Shown piece by piece: positions 16,625 through 25,034 of a stretch of DNA of 41,750 nt. The notes below the pieces were generated by a model that did no database searches, had not been told where the DNA came from, and saw only the letters and a program-made list of their open reading frames with translations. Numbering within the stretch: the stretch's first letter is position 1; every line of letters begins with the position of its first letter. The position numbers and the translations under genes were made by a program. Origin of the DNA: Rubrivivax sp. (GTDB taxonomy: Bacteria; Pseudomonadota; Gammaproteobacteria; Burkholderiales; Burkholderiaceae_C); contig JAJTDE010000020.1 of assembly GCA_021298085.1 (NCBI GenBank), positions 1-41,750 of the forward strand. The letters run 5' to 3'.

Positions 16625-17278
16625 ATGCGTGTGCTGTTGCTGGAAGACGATTGGAACCTGGCCCAGGGCCTGAAGGCCTTCCTGGAGGCCGAAGACCATG
16701 TGGTGGACTGCTGCTCACGGCTGCTGGAGGCCCTCAGCCTGGCCAACGAGCCCTACGACGCCTACCTGATCGATTGGCAGCTGCCCGATGGTTCCGGCCT
16801 GGATTGGGTGCGACGCCTGCGCCGGGAGGGCACGCCGGTGCCCGTCATCGTGCTCACCGCACGAGACCTCACCGCTGACCGTGTGCAGGGCCTCGACGCT
16901 GGCGCCGACGACTACATCGTCAAGCCCTTTGACCCTGAAGAACTCAGCGCCCGCCTGCGCGCGGTGACACGCCGCTCGGCCGGCCTGAATGCCCCGCGAC
17001 AGCGCTTTGGCGATGTCGAGGTGGACCTGCACACCCGCACGGTGTACCTGCATGGCAGCACCGTGGCCGTCACCAACCGCGAGTGGGCCATCCTGGAGGC
17101 GCTGGTGCGCCGCCCGGGACGGCTGGTGGCCAAGAGCGACCTGGAATCCCTGGTGCATGGGCTGGACGGCGAGGTGGCCAGCAACGCCCTGGAGGTGCAC
17201 ATCTCGGCCCTGCGCCGCAAGCTGGGCCGCCAGCGCATCGAGACGATGCGTGGCATGGGCTACCGGGTGGTGCCATGA
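16625..17278 (+). CDS. OmpR/QseB-type response regulator
   Basis: A 217-residue two-domain regulator. The receiver has the acidic pair at residues 8-9 (LLEDDW), the phosphoacceptor Asp50 in YLIDWQLPDGSG, the conserved Thr in VLTARD and the Lys in YIVKPF. The C-terminal winged helix (from about residue 125) shows the OmpR-type pattern, with VTNREWAILEALVRRPG, ASNALEVHISALRRKL and a final TMRGMGYRVVP. I use the ATG at 16625 because the receiver fold starts immediately there; the open frame extends to 16571 but adds only a non-conserved tail. The stop overlaps the start of the histidine kinase gene (ATGA), so the pair is co-translated. It probably regulates the divergent PepSY/cytochrome b561 genes and itself. 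Confidence 0.93.
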   Translation: MRVLLLEDDWNLAQGLKAFLEAEDHVVDCCSRLLEALSLANEPYDAYLIDWQLPDGSGLDWVRRLRREGTPVPVIVLTARDLTADRVQGLDAGADDYIVKPFDPEELSARLRAVTRRSAGLNAPRQRFGDVEVDLHTRTVYLHGSTVAVTNREWAILEALVRRPGRLVAKSDLESLVHGLDGEVASNALEVHISALRRKLGRQRIETMRGMGYRVVP

Positions 17279-18675
17279 CAGCCGAGACCGCCGTTCGCGA
17301 CGCTCAGGCAGCCATGCCGGGCACCGGCAACACGCAGCTGCCGTCCATCCAGCGTCGCCTGCTGGCCGCCTTGGCGGTGACTGGCCTGCTGTGGAGCCTG
17401 GCGGCCATCGTGGCCGTGAGCCTGGTGGTGCGCCACGAGGTGGACGAAGTGCTGGACCAGGGCCTGAAGGAAGCCGCCGAGATCATCTACGGGGTGTTCC
17501 AGCTGAACCCGGCGCTGATGGCGCCCGGCAGCCGTGGCACGCTGCCGGCACCACCCCATCTGGAACAGCTGGTGTGGCAGCTGCTGGACGCACAAGGCCA
17601 TGTGCTGCTGCGTTCGCACCGCGCGCCCTCACAGCCCTTGCTGCCGGCGCAGCAGGAAGGCTTTGTGCACACACCCGGCTGGCGGGTCTATGCGCTGCCC
17701 GCGCCCGCGGCAGCGCTGCCACCTGCGGCGCCGGCCGGCACACTGGCGGTGGCACACCCTGACCGCGAACGCCGCGAGGCACGCCACGAGGCCCTGCTCT
17801 ACCCCGCCGTGGCCACCACCCTCCTCGGGCTGCTGGCCATCGTCTGGCTGAGACACCGCACCCGCCGCGAACTGCAGCCCCTGTTCGATCTCGCCGAGCA
17901 GGTGCGCCACCACGATCCCCTCGGCCGCGCACCGTCACTGCCACCGGCGACCCGCGATGAGCTGGCACCCGTGCACGACGCCATCGACGAGCTCAGCCAA
18001 CGGCTGGCCCAGCGCGTGGCACGCGAGCAGGCCTTTTCTGCGCACGCAGCGCATGCGCTGCGAACACCGCTGGCCACCGTGGTGGCCAACCTGGCCGCCG
18101 CCCAGCAGCGCGTCGAAGACCCACAGACCCGCGCCCTGCTGCAGCGCTCGCGCCAGGCTACCCACCGCCTGCGCAGTGTGGTCAGTGCATTGCTCACGCT
18201 GTTTCGGTCGGGCAGCCAGCCCAGCATCCAGCCCGTGTCACTCTCGACACTGGTGTCGCAGCTGCCCTTTGACATGCTTCAGGTGCATGTCAGTGAAGGC
18301 GCACCGCCCGCCGGCCAGGAGCCCCGCCAGCTGCTGGTTGACCCGGACCTGCTCAGCGCCGCCTTGGCCAACCTTCTTGACAATGCACAGCGCCACAAGG
18401 CCCAGCATGTCTGGATAGAGGGCGACAGCACACCCGATGACGGCTACCGAATCACCTTGTGTGACGATGGTGATGGCATGGATGACGCGCAGCGTGCGCG
18501 TCTGCAGTCGGCACTGGACAGCGAAGACTATGCAGCCCTGCCCGGCCTGGGTCTGATGCTGGACGATCTGGTGGCCCGCGCGCACGGCGGACGCTGCCGG
18601 CTCAGCCCGCCACGCCAGGAGCAGGCCACCGGCAGCCACATCGTGCTGACACTGCGCCGCCAGCGGCGCGTGTGA
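17275..18675 (+). CDS. Sensor histidine kinase, QseC-like
   Basis: A 466-residue membrane sensor. The first span is at about residues 28-52, a periplasmic region of some 120 residues follows, and the second span is around 174-193. The dimerisation/phosphoacceptor motif reads FSAHAAHALRTPLA, with His260 as the likely phosphorylation site; the residue after it is Ala rather than the usual Glu. The ATPase domain has the N box (NLLDNAQRH), G1 (CDDGDGMDD) and G2 (GLGLMLDDLV). The ATG at 17275 overlaps the regulator stop. The stop (TGA, 18673-18675) abuts that of the convergent DHH gene, forming the palindrome TGATCA with no intergenic base. Confidence 0.92.
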   Translation: MTAETAVRDAQAAMPGTGNTQLPSIQRRLLAALAVTGLLWSLAAIVAVSLVVRHEVDEVLDQGLKEAAEIIYGVFQLNPALMAPGSRGTLPAPPHLEQLVWQLLDAQGHVLLRSHRAPSQPLLPAQQEGFVHTPGWRVYALPAPAAALPPAAPAGTLAVAHPDRERREARHEALLYPAVATTLLGLLAIVWLRHRTRRELQPLFDLAEQVRHHDPLGRAPSLPPATRDELAPVHDAIDELSQRLAQRVAREQAFSAHAAHALRTPLATVVANLAAAQQRVEDPQTRALLQRSRQATHRLRSVVSALLTLFRSGSQPSIQPVSLSTLVSQLPFDMLQVHVSEGAPPAGQEPRQLLVDPDLLSAALANLLDNAQRHKAQHVWIEGDSTPDDGYRITLCDDGDGMDDAQRARLQSALDSEDYAALPGLGLMLDDLVARAHGGRCRLSPPRQEQATGSHIVLTLRRQRRV

Positions 18676-19617
18676 TCACCCGTCGGCGTTGATGCGCGTG
18701 ATCAGCTCACGCAGCACCGATTCCGCCTTGTCGTTGTCGATCTGGCAGGTGCCAGCAGCCTGGTGCCCGCCGCCGCCATACTCCAGCATCAGCGCACCGA
18801 CGTGTGTCTTGCTGGAACGGTCCAGGATGGACTTGCCCGTGGCAAACACAGTGTTCTGCTGCTTCAGGCCCCACAGCGTGTGGATGGAGATGTTGCACTG
18901 CGGGAACAGCGCATAGATCATGAAGCGGTTGGTGGCCCAGATGGTCTCTTCGCGGCGCAGGTCCAGCACCACCAGGTTGCCGTGCACCGTGCTGCAGCGC
19001 AGGATCTGCTCACGCGCCTTCTCACTGTGTTCCTGGTACAGCGCCACCCGCTCCTTCACGTCATGCAGGCCGAGGATGTCGTGGATGCCATGGGTGCGGC
19101 AGTACTGGATCAGCTCCATCATCAGCTGGTAGTTGCTGATGCGGAAGTCGCGGAAGCGGCCCAGGCCCGTGCGCGCATCCATCAGGTAGTTCAGCAACAC
19201 CCAGCCCTTCGGCGCCAGGATGTCGTCGCGGCTGTACTGCGCGGAATCGGCCTGGTCGACCGCGGTCATCATGCTGGGGTCCACCATCGGGAAGCGAGCG
19301 GCGCCGCCGTAATGGTCGTACACCACACGCGCCGCCGACGGAGCCTTGGCATGGATGATGTGGTTAGCGGCGCGTTCGGTGTTGCGCAGCGTCTCCGACT
19401 CATGGTGGTCGAAGGCCAGGTGCACGCCGGGGACGTACGGCAGGTTGGTGCTGATGTCCCGGTGAGTGACGGCGATCTTGCCATCCTGCATGTCCTTGGG
19501 GTGCACAAACTTGATGTCGTCGATCAGTCCCAATTCGGTCAACAGCACGGCACAGACCAGGCCATCAAAGTCACTGCGGGTGATGAGGCGAAAGGTGGAG
19601 GGAACGGCGTCTCTCAT
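18676..19617 (-). CDS. DHH-family phosphoesterase
   Basis: A 313-residue cytosolic phosphoesterase. SDFDG at 15-19 and DHHES at 70-74 supply the metal-binding aspartates and histidines of the DHH domain, and a C-terminal DHHA1 domain ends in the GGGGHQAAG nucleotide-contact motif. Family members hydrolyse phosphodiester or phosphoanhydride bonds in substrates such as oligoribonucleotides, polyphosphate or 3-prime-phosphoadenosine phosphate; which one cannot be decided here. The ATG at 19617 is chosen because the conserved domain starts ten residues later; the frame is open upstream to 20115 but runs antisense-free into the neighbouring gene and lacks conservation. It appears to be a single-gene unit with a 104-base upstream gap. 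Confidence 0.9.
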   Translation of the reverse strand: MRDAVPSTFRLITRSDFDGLVCAVLLTELGLIDDIKFVHPKDMQDGKIAVTHRDISTNLPYVPGVHLAFDHHESETLRNTERAANHIIHAKAPSAARVVYDHYGGAARFPMVDPSMMTAVDQADSAQYSRDDILAPKGWVLLNYLMDARTGLGRFRDFRISNYQLMMELIQYCRTHGIHDILGLHDVKERVALYQEHSEKAREQILRCSTVHGNLVVLDLRREETIWATNRFMIYALFPQCNISIHTLWGLKQQNTVFATGKSILDRSSKTHVGALMLEYGGGGHQAAGTCQIDNDKAESVLRELITRINADG

Positions 19618-19701
19618 GGGGGCTGGCCTGCGGAGTACTTGCAATACACGGCTTATCGGAGGCTCTGCGAACAACTGTAGGCTGTGCTGGCCCACGGAGC
19701 A

Positions 19702-19720
19702 GGCCACACCGCCCGTGGCC
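19702..19720 (-). terminator. Hairpin just after the alpha/beta-hydrolase gene
   Basis: GGCCAC (19702-19707) and GTGGCC (19715-19720) form a perfect 6-bp stem with a 7-base loop, one base beyond the hydrolase stop codon on the minus strand. An overlapping CCACGG/CCGTGG stem is also possible. There is no run of T after it, so it would be at best a weak or factor-assisted terminator for the carrier-protein operon. Confidence 0.3.
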
Positions 19721-19721
19721 G

Positions 19722-21479
19722 TCACCGGCCCGGCGACATCAGTGCCGCGGCCCGCGCCAGCAGGCGCTGGCGCGCCAGGGCGGTGGTGAACGTATGGTCG
19801 GCCCGCGGCACATGCGACACCGTCAGGGCGCCACGGGCCTGAAGCGCCTTCAGGGCCCGGCCGCCCTGGGCCTGCAACGCGGGCCAGCCGGGCTCGTCCT
19901 CGGAGAAGACAAAGTGCATCCGGACACCCTGTTTGCTGACGGCCAGCAAGTCGGCGTTGAGATCGTCCACCGCCCCTGAGCGCCGCGAAAGCCTCAGCAT
20001 GGCCGCAGGCATCTGCTTCAGCCTGCGCCACAGCCCTCCGGCCATTACGCGCAGGAGTTGCCGAAGATCGGATCGGCCTGTCAGCAGGCGCTTCCAGCCA
20101 CTGATGCTTCGCCACCGCGCGCGGTAATAGGCCTCCTGGACCCGCGGTGCATGCGCATCCAGGGTCAGGCCCTCATGCCAGTGGTAGACCAGCGGGTTGA
20201 CCACGATGACCTGGTCCAGCTGAAGCCCTTGAACCGCGCTGCGCAATGCATGGTAGCCACCCGCACACAGCCCCAGCATCGAGATGCGCTGTGTGGGCCA
20301 CTGTGCCCGTGCGGCCTGCACCACGGCGGCCACATCCTCCAGCGCATGCCGGCCATACACCACGTCGCTGGCTTCACCTGGCCTGGCCGGGCTCTCGCCC
20401 AGACCGGAGAGGTCCATGCGGACCACGCGGCAGCCTTGAGCGGCCAGCGCACGGGCCATCTGCACATAGAGTCGGTGGTTGCCCACGTGGTGTATCGCGC
20501 CGGTGTTGGGCAGCAGCAGCATGGCCTGTGGCTGACACGGGGGTGCTGGCTCGGAGAGCACGCCATAGAGTGGTCCACCAGGGCCGTCGACACACCAGAC
20601 CTGTTCTCGCACGCCGGGCGCCACCTCGGCCCAGCCCAGCCATTCACCCACGCCTGGCCCCCGGGGGCGCTCTGGTGCAGCAGGCTGCTCACGGGCCGGC
20701 AGCGTCGCCGCCCAGGCCTGCAGGGCTTCAGCCAGTTCATCCAGCGCAGCCTGTGGCACACGCTGGCGGTGGGGCTCCAGCAGCATGGCGGACAAGCCCT
20801 GGCAGCGGCGCGCGGCAACCTGGACGCCCTGTGCCTGGAGCTGCTCGGCCCATCGGGCAGCGGCCGGCAGGTCGTCGCGGTCCAGCAGCCACACGGGCTT
20901 GTCCACGGGCCAGGCCAGGTCGGGCACCGACAAGGAACCCAGTGCGCGCAGCGTGGCGGCCGAGTGGAAGACGCCCGCCACCTCCAGCGCGCCATCGCCG
21001 TGCTCCTCGCGCAGGGCTGCGGTGGCGGCCAGGGCCCGCCATTCGCGCAGCATCGTGCGCCCAGAGAGCACCGGCGCCAGTCCGACCAGGGCCAGTACCT
21101 GAGGGTGCCGGGCCGCCACGGGCGCTGCGAGCAGCGTCGCGCCACGCACGGCCATCAGCACCACACGGGTCACCCCGGTGGTGCGGCACAGCTGCTCGAC
21201 CGCCTGTTCCAGCGATGCCTGCCAGGCCGGGACGGCGCCATGTTCAGGGTCTTCGGGCCCATCGGCGGCATTGCCCGTGCCAGCCGCATCCAGCCGCAGG
21301 CAGGGTAGGCCGCACGCTGCCAGGGCCATGGCTGCCGCCTGCATGCTGCGGTGGGTGTACAGCGCCTCCTGCCCCAGCGGCGGGCACAAGACCACGCCCG
21401 TCGACGGTGAACCGGCCACCGGGTGCAGCCAGCCAAACAACGGGCGCTCGGGGTTACCAAAGAAGCCCGAGCGTGTCAT
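19722..21479 (-). CDS. Tandem alpha/beta-hydrolase with a Cys nucleophile in the second domain
   Basis: A 585-residue protein made of two alpha/beta-hydrolase folds. In the first (about 1-265) the oxyanion-loop region LCPPLGQEAL is present, but the nucleophile elbow reads MAVRG, with Val111 where Ser is expected, so it is probably inactive. In the second (about 295-585) the elbow is GLCAGG with Cys405 as nucleophile, backed by likely Asp528 (SEDEPGW) and His562 (RADHTF). Cys-type hydrolase folds near carrier proteins include the aminoacyl shuttles CmaE and SyrC, so transfer or release of an aminoacyl group from the nearby carrier protein is an attractive inference. The start (ATG at 21479) overlaps the stop of the GH2 gene. 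Relatives occur beside exosortase loci, but no exosortase gene is seen here. Confidence 0.85.
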   Translation of the reverse strand: MTRSGFFGNPERPLFGWLHPVAGSPSTGVVLCPPLGQEALYTHRSMQAAAMALAACGLPCLRLDAAGTGNAADGPEDPEHGAVPAWQASLEQAVEQLCRTTGVTRVVLMAVRGATLLAAPVAARHPQVLALVGLAPVLSGRTMLREWRALAATAALREEHGDGALEVAGVFHSAATLRALGSLSVPDLAWPVDKPVWLLDRDDLPAAARWAEQLQAQGVQVAARRCQGLSAMLLEPHRQRVPQAALDELAEALQAWAATLPAREQPAAPERPRGPGVGEWLGWAEVAPGVREQVWCVDGPGGPLYGVLSEPAPPCQPQAMLLLPNTGAIHHVGNHRLYVQMARALAAQGCRVVRMDLSGLGESPARPGEASDVVYGRHALEDVAAVVQAARAQWPTQRISMLGLCAGGYHALRSAVQGLQLDQVIVVNPLVYHWHEGLTLDAHAPRVQEAYYRARWRSISGWKRLLTGRSDLRQLLRVMAGGLWRRLKQMPAAMLRLSRRSGAVDDLNADLLAVSKQGVRMHFVFSEDEPGWPALQAQGGRALKALQARGALTVSHVPRADHTFTTALARQRLLARAAALMSPGR

Positions 21480-24010
21480 GGGTCGCCGTCCCCCGGGGGT
21501 ACGACGGTCACTGGCCAGCGGTGGTTGGCGGCATGAACATGGCCACGCCGGACGCGGGGCGGCTGACCATGGGCCCGCAGGCGCACACGTCGGCACTCCC
21601 CTGGCGCCATGTCAAACCAGTTGTCTTCGGGCCGATGGCCAGCCACCTCGATGTGCACCCCCAGGGCCAGGCGCTGGGCTTTCAACTCCAGCACCAGGCC
21701 TGCGTCGTCAGCCCGCTGCGCCTGTACCTGCAGCGAGGCTGTGTCATCGCTCCCGGAGGGCCAACCGCCAGGAACATGGTGCGCCCGCGCCAGCACGCGC
21801 CCATCGGGCGTCTGCAGCACGGCTTGCACCAGGTCGGCGGCCGGTGGGCCGAACCGGTAGGCCCAGGCCAGGTCGGTGAACTGCGGGAACACCGCTGCCA
21901 GTTCCACGCGCTGCGTGTGGCGCGGCGCCAGCGTGCAGGCCTGCGAGGCCATCTCCAGGCAGCGCGCGCCCTGGTAAAGGCCCACCGACCACCGGGCCTC
22001 CACGGCCTCGGCCCTGTCGTTGACAAGGTGCAGGGCCAGCCCGTTCAAGCCCTCGTCGGTCAGCAGCACGGTGGTCGGCTGCAGGACGCGGCGCAAGGCA
22101 TACCAGGCGGACTTGGGGCCGCCCTGATCGTCCAGGAAGCCCCAGCCCGCGCCGGGCTGCAGATCACGCAGGAACCAGACCAGCGCACCCTGGCACGCGG
22201 AGCCCGCCGCACGCCACTGGCTGAACGTGGCCTCGACCACACGCGCCACCACCAGACGGCTGAGCATCAGGTAACGCTCGTGGTCATGGCGGCGCAGGGC
22301 CGTTGGGTCCACGCCCAGGCAGGTGCCCAGGTAGTGGTCGCGCACGTCTTCGAAGTCCCAGCCGGCACCCAGGTCGCGCGGGGCACCCTGCTTCCAGGCC
22401 GCATGGTGCACCCTCAGGGCGTGGCCTCCACCGGGCAACCGAGACAAGGCCTCCTGCTCGGGCACCTGCGAAAAGGCCAGGCATTCGGTGGCAAAACGCA
22501 CACCGCTGTCGCGGGCGTCCACCAGTGGCCGCTGGTAGGCACCCACGCCATAGTAGGAACAGGTACCGCCCGCGGGCGAAAACGGCCACGCGCCGCCATG
22601 CGCGCTGGAGGGCCAGTAAGGGGTGTCGGGCAGCCACCCTGCACACCATGTCGGCAGGTGGGCCTCAAACAGCGCAGAGGACCACCGCTCCCGCGGCATG
22701 CCCAGCATGGCGGCCTGTTGCTCCACCTCGCTGTTGCCGCACAGCATCACCAGCGAGGGGCTGCCCTGCCAGCGGGCCAGCTGCTGCCGCACCTCGAGTG
22801 CCAGCGTCGCGATGAAGGCTGCGTCGTCGACGGGGTAGTCCATGTTGGCCAGCATGAAGTCCTGCCAGACCATCACGCCCGCCCTGTCGCAGGCCTCGTG
22901 AAAGGCTGGCGGCTCGTAGACCATGGGGCCCGCCACCCGCAGCATGTTCATGCCGGCGTCCTGCACCTGCGCCACCGCCTGGGTGTAGGCGGCATCGCTG
23001 GCATGGGGCTGCAGCGTGTCCAGGGGTGTCCAGCAGGCGCCCCGCGCAAACACGGGCACGCCGTTCACGCGCAAGCCCGTACCTTGGCTGTTGTGCTGCC
23101 ACTGCACCGTCCTGAAGCCGACGGGGCTCAAGGGCCACTCGCGCGCGGCCTCACCCTCACCGCAGGTCAGGCTGGCCTCGTAGAGGGCGGGGTCACCGTG
23201 GGTATGAGGCCACCATCGCGCGACGTTGTCGATGCGCAGCAGCGCCTTGGCGCAGCCATCGGCGTCTCGTTCCAAGGGCGCCCGGTAGCGGGCAGCGCCG
23301 CGCTGCAGCGCCAGCTCCATGGGCGTTTCCGGCGCATCGGGCAATTCAATCTGCAGCCAGCCGGTGTCGCCGTTCAGCATCGGCCGCAGCAGCAGACGCT
23401 CGCTCAATACCGCTTCCGAAGGGCCCAGCCACACCGGGCGCCAGGGCCCCACCACCGGCACCGAGGGAGACCACCCCGGCGTGCGACCCAGCAGCGTGGT
23501 GCGCCACCAGCGCAGCTGCTGCTGCCGCAGCATCGGCACCCGCCAGGCAGGCCGCGGGCGGCGCTGCGCCAGGCGGGGCGCCAGCGGCCAGGCGGTCACC
23601 CGCAATTCGTTGTCATGGTCCTGCAGCCGCTGGCCAACCGGCACGCGGTGCGCGACAAACATGTTGTCGCTGTCCAGCAGCGGCTCACCGTTGAGCGTCA
23701 CCGTGCAGCAGGTGGCCAGGCCGTCCAGCGCCAGGATGGCGTCATCGCCCAGGCCAGCCGGCTTGTCGAAGCGCAGACGCCAGCACCAGGTCTCGTCGTC
23801 CAGGTCGGCCATGGGGGCGCCCTGGCTGGCCAGCCATGCACCAGCGGTGAGCAGCCCGGGTGTGGCCACCCAAGGCAGGACGGTATCGGCAAGGCCGCCA
23901 GCGCCCGGGTTCGCGTCATCCGGCCCTGACACACCCTCGCTGGCGCCGGGCGGCACACGGGCCATCTGCCACCCGTCACGCAAGGGCCAGCGCGTGCCGT
24001 GAAGCGGCAT
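21476..24010 (-). CDS. Glycoside hydrolase family 2, beta-mannosidase-like
   Basis: An 844-residue enzyme of the GH2 beta-mannosidase type. The N-terminal sugar-binding domain (about 65-195) has the WCWRLRF and LNGEPLLDSDNMF signatures, followed by an immunoglobulin-like domain and the TIM barrel (about 310-600). Barrel motifs: RGACWTPLDT, the mannosidase-typical VWQDFMLANMDYP (381-393), the acid/base Glu428 in CGNSE and the nucleophile Glu509 in FATEC, all present. It removes beta-linked sugar, probably mannose, from an unknown substrate. There is no signal peptide, so it should work in the cytosol. Its start shares one base with the carrier protein stop (TGATG) and its stop overlaps the hydrolase start, which ties a glycosidase to carrier-protein chemistry. 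Confidence 0.87.
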   Translation of the reverse strand: MPLHGTRWPLRDGWQMARVPPGASEGVSGPDDANPGAGGLADTVLPWVATPGLLTAGAWLASQGAPMADLDDETWCWRLRFDKPAGLGDDAILALDGLATCCTVTLNGEPLLDSDNMFVAHRVPVGQRLQDHDNELRVTAWPLAPRLAQRRPRPAWRVPMLRQQQLRWWRTTLLGRTPGWSPSVPVVGPWRPVWLGPSEAVLSERLLLRPMLNGDTGWLQIELPDAPETPMELALQRGAARYRAPLERDADGCAKALLRIDNVARWWPHTHGDPALYEASLTCGEGEAAREWPLSPVGFRTVQWQHNSQGTGLRVNGVPVFARGACWTPLDTLQPHASDAAYTQAVAQVQDAGMNMLRVAGPMVYEPPAFHEACDRAGVMVWQDFMLANMDYPVDDAAFIATLALEVRQQLARWQGSPSLVMLCGNSEVEQQAAMLGMPRERWSSALFEAHLPTWCAGWLPDTPYWPSSAHGGAWPFSPAGGTCSYYGVGAYQRPLVDARDSGVRFATECLAFSQVPEQEALSRLPGGGHALRVHHAAWKQGAPRDLGAGWDFEDVRDHYLGTCLGVDPTALRRHDHERYLMLSRLVVARVVEATFSQWRAAGSACQGALVWFLRDLQPGAGWGFLDDQGGPKSAWYALRRVLQPTTVLLTDEGLNGLALHLVNDRAEAVEARWSVGLYQGARCLEMASQACTLAPRHTQRVELAAVFPQFTDLAWAYRFGPPAADLVQAVLQTPDGRVLARAHHVPGGWPSGSDDTASLQVQAQRADDAGLVLELKAQRLALGVHIEVAGHRPEDNWFDMAPGECRRVRLRAHGQPPRVRRGHVHAANHRWPVTVVPPGDGDP

Positions 24011-24258
24011 CAGCCCACCAGTTCGGCCACCGCAGCGCGGATCGCCGCGATGCTCTGAAAGGACGATCGTGTCAGCAGCCGATCCGGAAACTCCACGTCG
24101 AACTCGGCTTCCAGGGCCAGCATCACGTTGACACTGGCATGCGAGCTGAGACCCGCCTGGTAGAGGTCGTCGGCCGCGCCCAAGGTGGCGGCGTCACCGC
24201 TGATGCGGCCATGCTGATTGAGGATGGCACAGATGCGGGCGTCGAGGTCGGTGTGCAT
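24010..24258 (-). CDS. Acyl/aminoacyl carrier protein
   Basis: An 82-residue acidic four-helix carrier protein. The phosphopantetheine attachment motif is DLYQAGLSSHASV instead of the DSL of fatty-acid carrier proteins. By analogy with the GLTS motif of carrier proteins served by amino acid:[carrier protein] ligases, Ser39 is the likely modified residue. The helix after it (NVMLALEAEFDVEFPDRLL) is typical of the family. The gene sits between a dedicated phosphopantetheinyl transferase and a glycosidase whose start overlaps its stop, and faces the ligase operon, so it most likely accepts an activated amino acid rather than a fatty acid. Confidence 0.92.
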   Translation of the reverse strand: MHTDLDARICAILNQHGRISGDAATLGAADDLYQAGLSSHASVNVMLALEAEFDVEFPDRLLTRSSFQSIAAIRAAVAELVG

Positions 24259-24342
24259 GGGTGGAGTGCGCTCGTGAGGGTGAGTGGGTCAAGAGGTGAA
24301 GAGGTCGATGGGTTCGATGACCTGTTGGCTGCCACCCACCCG

Positions 24343-24801
24343 TCAGGCATCCATCTGCACAGGGCCGAGGGGCACGATCACCACCACGGCACAGGCATGG
24401 GTGGGGTCATGGCTGAGGCTCACCGCGACATCGGCGGGCCCCAGCACATCCAGGGCCTGACGCGCCAGCCCCTGAAGCGCCAGCCGCGGCTCGCCGCCAG
24501 CCCCGTGCTCAATGCCGATGTCCTTGAATGACACCCCTGCCTCACCGAGGTTCAAGGCCTTGATCACGGCCTCCTTGGCGGCAAACCGGGCCGCCAGGCG
24601 CTCTGCGCTGCAGGCCGGTGCGGACAGGGAGTAGGCCACTTCGTCGTCGGTGAACAGCTTGCTCAGGTAGCGCTGGCCGAAGTGCCGCCATGCGGCGTCA
24701 ACCTCATGGACGCCCACCGTATCCAGGCCAATGCGCACCCCTGCCCGATGGCGAAGGGCAGTCGTCAGCTGGGAGGCTGCGGGCAGGCACAGAGGAGGCA
24801 T
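24343..24801 (-). CDS. AcpS-type 4-prime-phosphopantetheinyl transferase
   Basis: A 152-residue holo-carrier-protein synthase. The N-terminal IGLDTVGVHEV carries the first magnesium ligand (Asp27), and RFAAKEAVIKAL carries the second (Glu77) with Lys76; GVSFKDIGIEH and VSLSHDPTHACAVVV complete the fold. It transfers phosphopantetheine from coenzyme A to the serine of the carrier protein encoded 84 bases downstream. The ATG at 24801 is preferred because the domain begins about 20 residues later; the frame is open to 25026 but that part would cover the divergent promoter. A carrier-protein locus with its own AcpS points to a specialised pathway. Confidence 0.88.
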   Translation of the reverse strand: MPPLCLPAASQLTTALRHRAGVRIGLDTVGVHEVDAAWRHFGQRYLSKLFTDDEVAYSLSAPACSAERLAARFAAKEAVIKALNLGEAGVSFKDIGIEHGAGGEPRLALQGLARQALDVLGPADVAVSLSHDPTHACAVVVIVPLGPVQMDA

Positions 24802-24933
24802 CGGTAATTCAGGTCGGACAAGGCCATCGGGCGCTTCCGCAGAAGGCCACACGTTCCCTTCATGTCGGAGAGCTGCAAAGCCCCCTGTAGCAAGCCTGGA
24901 AAAGTTCCGGCGCTGCCGGTGCAATGTCACGAG

Positions 24934-24948
24934 TTTGCCGAGCAAACG
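24934..24948. promoter_or_regulatory. Perfect palindrome between the two carrier-protein operons
   Basis: GTTTGC (24934-24939), CGA, GCAAAC (24943-24948): a perfect 6+6 inverted repeat with a 3-base centre, in the 233-base region between the divergent phosphopantetheinyl transferase and dehydrogenase genes. This region is poorer in G+C than the genes around it. The spacing suits a dimeric repressor, so it is a candidate operator that could control both operons. No regulator gene is seen near it. Confidence 0.4.
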
Positions 24949-25034
24949 CTTCACAAAAGGCGCCAAGGTACGAAACGATCGAGATGTCTCCTTGTGGCGC
25001 AACCCATGTGCCCTTGTGCCAGTCATCCGCGCTC

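Noticed and set aside
19722-21479. Exosortase-associated hydrolase as part of a PEP-CTERM locus
   Set aside because: The tandem hydrolase resembles those proteins in part, but no exosortase, PEP-CTERM protein or polysaccharide genes are present; the neighbours are carrier-protein genes.
20246-23929. A 1227-residue open frame on the plus strand opposite the hydrolase and GH2 genes
   Set aside because: It is Arg/Pro/His-rich without any domain-like pattern, and lies antisense to two genes with intact catalytic motifs; a typical shadow frame of high-G+C DNA.
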